From JAAYBQ01 sp035403465 (GTDB lineage Bacteria > Spirochaetota > UBA4802 > UBA5550), in contig DAONFG010000038.1 of NCBI GenBank assembly GCA_035403465.1, positions 1 through 29,474 of the forward strand: a stretch of 29,474 bases of DNA, given 5' to 3'. Below, one piece after another: positions 23,827-29,474 of this stretch (positions within the stretch are counted from its first letter, which is position 1; each line of letters starts with the position of its first letter). The notes beneath the pieces were generated by a model that was not told the origin of the DNA, did not search any database, and was given only the letters and a program-made list of their open reading frames with translations. Made by a program: the position numbers and the translations under genes.

Positions 23827-23900
23827 CGCGAAGGCGCAGATGAGAAAGGATTAAAGAATGGCTTACACAGATGCGCGGAGGGCACAGAGAAAGGATTAAA
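23827..23900. repeat. Tandem copies of a GCGCGGAG/AAAGGATTAAAG-type repeat
   Basis: Two units, CGCGAAGGCGCAGATGAG + AAAGGATTAAAGAA (23827-23858) and CACAGATGCGCGGAGGGCAC + AGAGAAAGGATTAAA (23866-23900), share AAAGGATTAAA with 7068-7079. With the composite element to the left this fills the 565-bp gap 23488-24053, in which I see no gene. Confidence 0.6.
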
Positions 23901-23986
23901 ACTGCCGCAAATCTTTTTTGATTAATGCGGTTTTCTGTGTATATTATAGACTGCCGGTCATGCATCCGGCTTTGTTGAAAAATGGT

Positions 23987-24017
23987 TTGACACTTTTGTT
24001 TGTTGTATAAATATCAC
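23987..24017 (+). promoter_or_regulatory. Candidate promoter for the aldolase gene
   Basis: A consensus TTGACA (23987-23992) is followed by an AT-rich stretch with TATAAA at 24006 (13 bases, too close) and TATCAC at 24012 (19 bases). The -35 box is convincing, the -10 uncertain. The start codon lies at 24054. Confidence 0.4.
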
Positions 24018-24053
24018 TATGTTATTTTTTATATTTTCCACGGAGGAATTCAA

Positions 24054-25016
24054 ATGGTCAGTTACAGGGAACTTGGTCTTGTTAATACAAGGAATCTTTT
24101 CAAAAAGGCTGTAAAGGGCGGGTATGCCATACCTGCATATAATTTTAACAACATGGAGCAGCTGCAGTCGATTATTATGGCCTGCGTTGAAACCTCCTCT
24201 CCTGTTATACTGCAGGTCTCGGCAGGTGCAAGGAAGTATGCCAACCAGACACTGCTGCGCTATATGGCTGAGGGGGCGGTCCAGTACTCTAAGGACCTGG
24301 GCAAAAAGCTTCCCATTGTTCTGCACCTTGATCACGGCGATTCATATGAATTGTGCAAGAGCTGCATTGATACGGGGTTCTCGTCTGTCATGATTGACGG
24401 TTCGCACCTGTCATACGCTGAAAATGTCAAGCTTACAAAAAAGGTAGTTGCGTACGCGCATAAGCACGATGTCACCGTCGAGGGTGAACTTGGAGTTCTA
24501 GCAGGAGTCGAGGATGATGTCCATGCCGCAGAGCATGTCTTCACCAGGCCTGAAGAGGTTAAGGACTTTGTCAATAAGACAGGGGTTGATTCGCTGGCTA
24601 TTGCCATAGGGACATCCCATGGCGCGTACAAGTTCAAGCCCGGTACAGATCCGAAGATCAGGCTTGACATACTGCATGAAATCGAAAAAATGATCCCCGG
24701 GTTTCCCATTGTACTTCACGGATCGTCGTCTGTTCCCCATGAACTGGTGGAGCAGATAAACGCCTACGGCGGGAAGATGGAGGATGCGATCGGCATACCT
24801 GAAAGCCAGCTGCGCGAAGCTGCGAAATCTGCGGTATGCAAGATCAACATAGACTCTGACGGAAGGCTTGCGATGACAGCCGCTATAAGGAAGGCGCTTA
24901 AGGAGAACCCCGGCGAGTTTGATCCAAGAAAGTACCTGAGCCCGGCAAGGGATGCGCTCAAAGCGCTCTATATGCATAAGAATATCAATGTTCTCGGTTC
25001 AGCAGGCAAGGCATAG
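24054..25016 (+). CDS. fba: Class II fructose-bisphosphate aldolase
   Basis: 320 residues, zinc-dependent. It cleaves fructose 1,6-bisphosphate to dihydroxyacetone phosphate and glyceraldehyde 3-phosphate in glycolysis, or makes it in gluconeogenesis. Signatures: AIPAYNFNNMEQLQ, HLDHGD with catalytic Asp93 and zinc ligand His94, FSSVMIDGSHLSYAEN, VEGELGVLAGVED, GTSHGAYK with His189 and VLHGSSSVP with His222. NIDSDGRLAMTAAIRK closes the substrate loop region. The start was set at ATG 24054, seven bases after GGAGG; the frame extends to a TTG at 24000 without a binding site. Tagatose-bisphosphate aldolases are close relatives, but the central location in metabolism and the length fit Fba. Next gene 168 bases downstream. 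Confidence 0.95.
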   Translation: MVSYRELGLVNTRNLFKKAVKGGYAIPAYNFNNMEQLQSIIMACVETSSPVILQVSAGARKYANQTLLRYMAEGAVQYSKDLGKKLPIVLHLDHGDSYELCKSCIDTGFSSVMIDGSHLSYAENVKLTKKVVAYAHKHDVTVEGELGVLAGVEDDVHAAEHVFTRPEEVKDFVNKTGVDSLAIAIGTSHGAYKFKPGTDPKIRLDILHEIEKMIPGFPIVLHGSSSVPHELVEQINAYGGKMEDAIGIPESQLREAAKSAVCKINIDSDGRLAMTAAIRKALKENPGEFDPRKYLSPARDALKALYMHKNINVLGSAGKA

Positions 25017-25100
25017 ATGATAAAAATTATTAATGTTTATCAGATGTTTTACGGAACTTCTTTTTTATACGGAATATAAGGGGTGAAGCCCCATGGAATG

Positions 25101-25126
25101 CTCCCGCAGGGCGGCCTGCGGCGGGA
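25101..25126 (+). terminator. GC-rich hairpin after the aldolase gene
   Basis: CTCCCGCAGG and CCTGCGGCGGGAG form a stem with a two-base bulge around GCGG, followed eight bases later by a short TTTT. A second small stem, GGGG/CCCC at 25080-25092, precedes it. It is a probable but imperfect terminator between the aldolase gene and the next operon. Confidence 0.5.
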
Positions 25127-25135
25127 GAGAGCGTT

Positions 25136-25164
25136 TTGCGATTGATTACAGTAATTATTATAAA
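25136..25164 (+). promoter_or_regulatory. Candidate promoter of the 25185-27112 operon
   Basis: TTGCGA (25136-25141), 17 bases, TATAAA (25159-25164) gives four and five matches to the sigma-70 boxes. The predicted start of transcription near 25171 leaves a short leader holding AAGGAGG. Confidence 0.4.
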
Positions 25165-25184
25165 TATTCCGTAAGGAGGAAAAA

Positions 25185-25652
25185 ATGAAAAAAAGACTTT
25201 ATTCACTGATTTTTATTTTACTTACGGGCACCGGAGCTTTTGCCGGCGATGTAGAGATGGAAACTATCGGTTCTTCGATCGCCTCAAACCTGTATCTTAC
25301 ATATATTTCTCTTGGTGTGCTGGGCGACTCCTATACCAAACAAGTATATGACAAGGAACAGACCGTAAACCTTGTAAGTATAATTGTATCTCAGGCAAAG
25401 GTTCAGAAGGAGCAGATGGCCAAGCTTGTGAAGTCCAGCGAAGTTCAGGATAGCGACAAGGCCTTTCTCCAGAATGTCATAACATGCTATCAGTACCTGA
25501 TTGACGAAGGCACATACATGGTCGAATTTATTAATACAAGCGGCGTACCTGAACTTAAGGCACAAAGCGACACTGCGCTGAAAAACTATGATTCCAACAG
25601 GCAGAAAGCCTGGGCCCTTATCAGCAAGCTGCTGGGATTCGAGAACAAGTAA
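25185..25652 (+). CDS. Small exported protein of unknown function
   Basis: 155 residues with a clear Sec signal peptide (MKKRLYSLIFILLTGTGAFA, cleavage after AFA). The mature part of about 135 residues is almost entirely helical, with no Cys apart from one in VITCYQYL, and amphipathic helices such as DKAFLQNVITCYQYLIDEGT. It could form a four-helix bundle, but I cannot assign a family. AAGGAGG lies immediately upstream, one of the best binding sites in the window. It is the first gene of a tight operon: 11 bases to the next unknown gene, then 6 to the PHP phosphatase gene. Confidence 0.8.
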   Translation: MKKRLYSLIFILLTGTGAFAGDVEMETIGSSIASNLYLTYISLGVLGDSYTKQVYDKEQTVNLVSIIVSQAKVQKEQMAKLVKSSEVQDSDKAFLQNVITCYQYLIDEGTYMVEFINTSGVPELKAQSDTALKNYDSNRQKAWALISKLLGFENK

Positions 25653-25663
25653 CAGGAAAATTA

Positions 25664-26317
25664 ATGTTTGATATAAGGGAATACTGCGTACAGGACTGGA
25701 GCGGAGCCCCGGACAATAGCCATGAGGCTATTGACGGTGAACTCGCTTCAGACATAAGAAACCTCCTTGCCGGGGCAGGGGGGAGCCTGTACCTGTGCGA
25801 CAGGTATAAAAACGCAGGGGCATCTGTTGAGATAATTTACCCTTCGGCTGCGCATCCCGGACTATACAGCTACATGCTGTCGCCTGAAAGAATACGCTTT
25901 CTCCTCTCGCTCTACCCGCGCAGGATAGACCTGCAGAGGCTTAACCGGATAGTAATACGGCCAAGGTATATCGAGGCCGGCGAAATTGAACTGGCCGCTC
26001 TTTACATGAAGATCAACCGGACCCTTGTACTGTACCTGACATCAGCCGGGTTCGGCTCGGGATTTGCAGATCCGGATTCGGAGTTTGTTTCTGCCAGTCT
26101 TGAAAAGATAACACTGAGCAAGATAATAACAGATTCGATCGAAGGGGGCGGAAACGCAAACGTGAAGATCCCCGCACTCTGGAATATAATCTCGGTTATC
26201 GATCCTGACGGAGACGCGGAGATGGAGAAGTTCTTTATACGCAGACCTGATGCTGACGGTGCTGTGATCTCTTCACTGTGTGAAATTTCGGGGCATTATA
26301 CAGGCCTGGGATACTGA
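25664..26317 (+). CDS. Conserved-looking protein of unknown function
   Basis: 217 residues, cytoplasmic, mixed alpha/beta. I do not recognise a named domain. Striking segments are RRIDLQRLNRIVIRPRYIEAGEIELAALYM and IPALWNIISVIDPDGDAEMEKFFIRRPD, which look like a conserved core rather than random sequence. Comparable uncharacterised proteins with an RIDLxRLNRIVIRPRYIEAGxIEL-type core seem to occur in spirochaetes, but this is from memory and unverified. The start ATG follows AGGAAAATTA. It sits between the secreted protein and PHP phosphatase genes with gaps of 11 and 6 bases, so cotranscription is very likely. Confidence 0.78.
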   Translation: MFDIREYCVQDWSGAPDNSHEAIDGELASDIRNLLAGAGGSLYLCDRYKNAGASVEIIYPSAAHPGLYSYMLSPERIRFLLSLYPRRIDLQRLNRIVIRPRYIEAGEIELAALYMKINRTLVLYLTSAGFGSGFADPDSEFVSASLEKITLSKIITDSIEGGGNANVKIPALWNIISVIDPDGDAEMEKFFIRRPDADGAVISSLCEISGHYTGLGY

Positions 26318-26323
26318 CCTGTA

Positions 26324-27112
26324 ATGGTAAACTATCACAACCATACGGCCCTGTGCGGCCACGCCCGCGGGACACTTGATGAATACATTCTCGCCGCGAT
26401 TGAAAAGGGTGTAGCCGAGTTCGGTTTCTCGGACCACGCGCCGGTCCCTGAACACCTGCGTGCAGGAATATCAATGGCGCCCTATGAGGCCGAAATCTAC
26501 ATTGGCGAAGTCCTTGAAAAAAAAATTCAATACGCGGGCCGTATTGATGTCAAGCTGGGATTTGAGGTGGACTTCCCGCTGTTCGACACCTTCGACAGGA
26601 ACTACCTGCGTGATAAACGCATGGATTTTATAATTGGTTCTGTCCATTACCTTGACGGATGGAGTTTTGATAACCCGCTTTATATAAGCGGTTACGATGA
26701 ACGCGATATCGATTCCATCTACCGTGACTACTATGCTTTACTCGATTCACTTGCGTCTTCCGGGATGTGTGACATCATAGGGCACTTTGACCTTGTGAAA
26801 AAATTCGGGCACAGGCCTGCATCAGACATGACAGTGATAATAGAATCAATAGCGAAAAGACTCACGGGTACGCAGACTGCGGTTGAGATAAATACCGCGG
26901 GCCTTGAAAAACCTGTTGCCGAGATATACCCTTCAGATGAAATAATCGCTATACTCTTCAGGAACAACGTGGCTGTTACAATCGGTTCCGATTCACATGC
27001 CCCTGAGCATGTATGCTGCGGTTATCCGCTTGCGATTGAAAAACTGAAAAAGGCAGGATACAGGAAGGTCTCTGGTTTTACCGGGCGTAAACGCCATGAA
27101 CTGAACCTGTGA
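26324..27112 (+). CDS. hisK: PHP-domain histidinol-phosphatase (HisK/HisJ family)
   Basis: 262 residues, the usual length of the PHP-type histidinol-phosphatase, which removes phosphate from L-histidinol phosphate in histidine synthesis. Metal-binding motifs of the PHP fold are in place: His5 and His7 in YHNHTALCGHA, His38 in FSDHAP, Glu in LGFEVDF, His in GSVHYLDGW, His in IIGHFDLVKKF, and the closing TIGSDSHAPE. The GSVHYLDGWSFDNP segment is characteristic of HisJ/HisK. No other his genes are near, so a different phosphoester substrate is possible. The binding site before the ATG is poor, suggesting coupling to the gene six bases upstream. An inverted-repeat element lies between this gene and the convergent acyl-CoA synthetase gene. 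Confidence 0.88.
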   Translation: MVNYHNHTALCGHARGTLDEYILAAIEKGVAEFGFSDHAPVPEHLRAGISMAPYEAEIYIGEVLEKKIQYAGRIDVKLGFEVDFPLFDTFDRNYLRDKRMDFIIGSVHYLDGWSFDNPLYISGYDERDIDSIYRDYYALLDSLASSGMCDIIGHFDLVKKFGHRPASDMTVIIESIAKRLTGTQTAVEINTAGLEKPVAEIYPSDEIIAILFRNNVAVTIGSDSHAPEHVCCGYPLAIEKLKKAGYRKVSGFTGRKRHELNL

Positions 27113-27127
27113 GGCGGACAAGCTGGA

Positions 27128-27221
27128 TGTCATTCCCGCGAAGGCGGGAATCCATACTAATGCAACAATACGACTGCATCAGTGGATTCCAGCACCCTGC
27201 TGTTATTGCGACAGGAATGAC
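27128..27221. repeat. Inverted-repeat element (cruciform) between convergent genes
   Basis: Outer arms GTCATTCC (27129-27136) and GGAATGAC (27214-27221), middle arms GGAATCCA (27147-27154) and TGGATTCC (27183-27190), and an inner ACTAATGCA/TGCATCAGT stem build a cloverleaf-like fold. A side hairpin TTCCCGC-GAAG-GCGGGAA is perfect. The same GTCAT(T/C)CC...GCGAAGGCGGG motif recurs at 21429 and 22203. Lying between the stops of two convergent genes, it may also act as a terminator. Confidence 0.8.
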
Positions 27222-27244
27222 GAACCGAATCAATCCATAAAATA

Positions 27245-29161
27245 CTACGAATACATTTTATCTATCTTCTCTTTGTGTTTATCAAGTACAACCTTTCTTT
27301 TAACTTTAAGTGTCGGTGTCATGTCTCCATCAGCAACTGTAAGCCTTCTTGGCAGAATGGTGTATTTTTTGATACGCTCATATTCTTCAAGGTCTTTGTT
27401 GACTGCCTGGATGTCTGCGTCTATGAGTTCAATGAGGCGTTTATTGCTGATAAAGTCCTCGCCTGCCTCAACGCACATGGGCATTGGATCGGTTACTCTT
27501 ACAAGCCTGCTTTTATCGTAGTCAATCTTCTCTTTGTCAAAGAGCTCAATGAACGCGTCAAGGTTGGGGATTATAAGGGCTGAGACAAACTTGCGTTCGC
27601 TCCCTACCGGGACAACAGTGTCGATCCACCTGCTCAGTGAGAATTTGCTTTCGATCTTGTTGGAAGGGACATTCTTCCCGGTATCGAGAACCATGAGCCC
27701 TTTCTTCCTGTCCACGATCTTTATGTAGCCGTCTGCCATCTCTTCAACAATATCTCCTGTCCTGTAGTAACCGTCAGCCGTAAAGGCCTCTTTTGTGGCT
27801 TCCGGATTATTCCAGTACCCGCTGAAAATGTTGTCGCCGCGAACCTGCCATTCACCGTCCTCTGCAATACGTCCCTCAACGCCGATACATGTACAGCCGA
27901 CTGATCCGGGAAGGACCTTGTGTTCCCAGTTAAGATTGATCGTGTTCCAGGTCTCGGTCGCGCCGTATCCCTCGAAGATTGTAATTCCCATTGCAGCATA
28001 GGTTTTACACAGGTTTGCGGGCAGGCTCCCGGCTGCGGAGAACGCGAACCTGTACCTTCCTCCAAGAACATGCCTGACCTTGCTGTAGATCAGTTTGTCG
28101 AAAAGTTTGTACCTGAACTTGAGCCACCATCCCAGGTTTTCAGTGAAGTCCACATCCTCCCGCATGTCAATAAATCCGTTTTTATCCTGGCGCTTTGCAA
28201 CAACTGCAAGCCCGGTGTTGATTGACCACTGAAAGAGCTTTTTCTTTACAGCTGATTTAGCTGTCTGCGCCTTCATTGCCATGTAAATTCTTTCGTAAAT
28301 CCTGGGCACAGACATAAACACCGTGGGTTTGAATACCTGCAGGTCCTCGACCATCGTAACCGGTGATGAATATGCAATCGTGAGTGCCGCTATCATTGCT
28401 ATGCCGTGTCCGCATTCCCGTTCATAAGTGTGGGCAAGAGGCAGGAATGAAAGTGCTACCTCCTCGTCCCGCAGATACGGCACCTGCTTCAAGTCGCGGC
28501 AGCAGGCTGTGTTAAAACTCAGGTGTGTGTGCACTGCGCCTTTAGGCATTCCAGTTGTTCCCGAGGTGTATACAATGGTCATGAGGTCTGTAATTTCAAC
28601 CGATCGCCAGCGTTTTTCGAAGAGCAGCCTGTCTTTTGTCAGGAGTTCTACGCCGGTCTCCCTGACTTTTTTTATGTCCGTGATAACCGCATCTTTCCCT
28701 GAATATTCACCGCGCATGAGTATGATCTTTTTCAGCGAGGGAACTTCACTGCGTATATTGAGTATCTTCTGCAGAAGTATTTCATCCTGAACAAAGATCA
28801 TCTTTGATCCTGAATCATTAAGTATGAACTTTATTTCGTTTTCCGAGAGTGTGGGATAAACGCAGACCGTAATTCCGCCCGCGCAGAGTATCGCGTAATC
28901 AGACCACATCCACTGCGGAAGCGTATGGCTTATGATCGCGGCACGGTCCCCCTTCTCAAAACCATTTACCATTAAGCCGGAGGAGAGTTCCTTTACTATG
29001 CGCCATACCTGGGCGTAAGTGTTTGATTCAGTTTCAGTCTTGCCTGTGCGCCACCACTGGAAACGCCTGTCGCCGAACATGACCGCATTCCTGTGAAGCA
29101 GCTGCGGGCATGTAAGCTCCTGTATGTACCATCTTTGCTGTGCCTTTTTGTCGGGATTCAT
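27245..29161 (-). CDS. fadD: Long-chain acyl-CoA synthetase (AMP-forming)
   Basis: 638 residues. It activates fatty acids with ATP and CoA through an acyl-adenylate, at the inner face of the membrane. The N-terminal domain has WWRTGKTETESNTYAQVWRIVKELSSGL, the phosphate-binding loop YTSGTTGMPKGAVHTH, and the A5 motif EGYGATETW. The A7/A8 hinge is YYRTGDIVE and DRKKGLMVLDTGKNVPSNKIES, with the final KYTILPRRLTVADGDMTPTLKVKRK carrying the catalytic Lys region. The domain layout is that of the FadD/FAA (long-chain) group rather than acetyl-CoA synthetase. The ATG at 29161 is eight bases after GGAGG; the GTG at 29167 stands too close to that site. A promoter and an operator-like palindrome lie upstream. 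Confidence 0.95.
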   Translation of the reverse strand: MNPDKKAQQRWYIQELTCPQLLHRNAVMFGDRRFQWWRTGKTETESNTYAQVWRIVKELSSGLMVNGFEKGDRAAIISHTLPQWMWSDYAILCAGGITVCVYPTLSENEIKFILNDSGSKMIFVQDEILLQKILNIRSEVPSLKKIILMRGEYSGKDAVITDIKKVRETGVELLTKDRLLFEKRWRSVEITDLMTIVYTSGTTGMPKGAVHTHLSFNTACCRDLKQVPYLRDEEVALSFLPLAHTYERECGHGIAMIAALTIAYSSPVTMVEDLQVFKPTVFMSVPRIYERIYMAMKAQTAKSAVKKKLFQWSINTGLAVVAKRQDKNGFIDMREDVDFTENLGWWLKFRYKLFDKLIYSKVRHVLGGRYRFAFSAAGSLPANLCKTYAAMGITIFEGYGATETWNTINLNWEHKVLPGSVGCTCIGVEGRIAEDGEWQVRGDNIFSGYWNNPEATKEAFTADGYYRTGDIVEEMADGYIKIVDRKKGLMVLDTGKNVPSNKIESKFSLSRWIDTVVPVGSERKFVSALIIPNLDAFIELFDKEKIDYDKSRLVRVTDPMPMCVEAGEDFISNKRLIELIDADIQAVNKDLEEYERIKKYTILPRRLTVADGDMTPTLKVKRKVVLDKHKEKIDKMYS

Positions 29162-29255
29162 ATTCACTTCCTCCTTAGCATGCGCTTTACCGATGTAATT
29201 CTTTTCGGGAAAGGATATAATGCAATTTTGAGCATGATATTCTCTTTCTGTTAAT

Positions 29256-29283
29256 AATGTATCTAAATAGAAATCTTAGTCAA
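29256..29283 (-). promoter_or_regulatory. Candidate promoter of the acyl-CoA synthetase gene
   Basis: Minus strand: TTGACT (29283-29278), 16 bases, TACATT (29261-29256). Five and four matches to the sigma-70 boxes. The predicted leader is about 90 bases and carries AAGGAGG near its end. Confidence 0.4.
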
Positions 29284-29314
29284 TAAAGATGAATGCTTTT
29301 CCGGATTTTATTAC

Positions 29315-29328
29315 ACTGACCGATCAGT
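29315..29328. promoter_or_regulatory. TetR-type operator-like palindrome upstream of fadD
   Basis: ACTGA-CCGA-TCAGT, with a TGACCG / GACTG half-site arrangement, resembles operators of TetR-family regulators of fatty-acid metabolism (TGACYG...CRGTCA). It lies about 32 bases upstream of the fadD -35 candidate. The regulator gene is not identified in the window. Confidence 0.4.
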
Positions 29329-29408
29329 CGCGTGTGTAAAAAAATCCTTGCCTATATCGTATAAACCTCTCTGCTGGAACTGAGGTATTATGAATGTTCC
29401 GGCTTGAA

Positions 29409-29474
29409 TTAACCGATACTGGTAATTATCTGCTCCGCGGTCTCCCAGACGCATTGTGCGCTGGCGTGACCGGC
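29409..29474 (-). CDS. Possible C-terminal end of a gene entering from the right edge
   Basis: A minus-strand frame is open from the window edge to TAA at 29409 and reads AGHASAQCVWETAEQIITSIG, which looks protein-like. It is only 21 residues, so it could be chance. The family is not recognisable. If real, the gene is on the same strand as fadD, with a 247-base gap that holds the operator and promoter candidates. Confidence 0.3.
   Translation of the reverse strand, partial: AGHASAQCVWETAEQIITSIG

Noticed and set aside
23697..23925. Small ORFs on both strands in the repeat-rich spacer
   Set aside because: Their codons are repeat arms; no start signal and no protein pattern.
1..29474. CRISPR array, rRNA, tRNA, prophage or intact insertion sequence
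   Set aside because: No regular spacer-repeat pattern, RNA gene core or transposase/integrase motif was seen; the repeats present are irregularly spaced and differ in type. A tRNA scan would settle the tRNA point.

Overview
The window looks like a chromosomal segment from a diderm, largely anaerobic bacterium. The outer membrane is implied by a TonB-dependent receptor and a small beta-barrel-like protein with a signal peptide. Anaerobic metabolism is implied by a four-domain 2-oxoacid:ferredoxin oxidoreductase. Several uncharacterised proteins and the style of the acyl-CoA synthetase and of the REC-PAS-kinase suggest a deep-branching Spirochaetota lineage. That assignment is an inference from memory of such proteins, because there is no rRNA or other marker here. 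I saw no rRNA, tRNA, CRISPR array, intact transposase or prophage.

Layout. 1-1178 (-): 5' two thirds of acetolactate synthase. 1484-3271 (+): an unknown helical protein and a small outer-membrane protein, meeting a thioredoxin-like lipoprotein (3272-3829, -) stop to stop. 4091-6613 (+): transketolase and a DUF3788-like protein. 6741-9038 (+): a cobalamin riboswitch, a long leader and a BtuB-like receptor, followed by a terminator. 9140-10210 (+): a PAS sensor without a classical output domain, separated by a bidirectional terminator from a Na+/solute symporter (10252-11709, -). 11855-12550 (+): DUF2461 protein. 12629-15844 (-): a por operon (gamma-delta fusion, alpha, beta) with a repeat element between alpha and beta. 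16017-19592: a cyclic-di-GMP and two-component block (GAF-PAS-PAS-GGDEF cyclase, REC-PAS-HisKA_2 kinase, PilZ protein). 19802-21303 (+): cupin, a broken small secreted ORF, and a dienoyl-CoA isomerase-type crotonase. 21304-24053: a repeat-rich stretch with a small unknown protein, a ketopantoate reductase remnant and an EamA transporter. 24054-25016 (+): class II fructose-bisphosphate aldolase. 25185-27112 (+): a three-gene operon (secreted small protein, unknown protein, PHP-type histidinol phosphatase). 27245-29161 (-): long-chain acyl-CoA synthetase, with a promoter and an operator-like palindrome upstream, then a possible gene end at the right edge.

Themes. Central carbon metabolism (transketolase, aldolase, ferredoxin-dependent oxoacid oxidation) sits beside fatty-acid activation and isomerisation and a signalling block. 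No single novel system stands out. The most interesting structures are intergenic: at least four families of short, hairpin-forming dispersed repeats. One lies inside the por operon, several lie in the riboswitch leader, and one forms a cruciform-like element between convergent genes. Further points of interest are a 14-codon ORF directly under the riboswitch, a perfect 24-bp palindrome, two operator-like palindromes near fatty-acid genes, and the 25185-27112 operon with two unassigned proteins.
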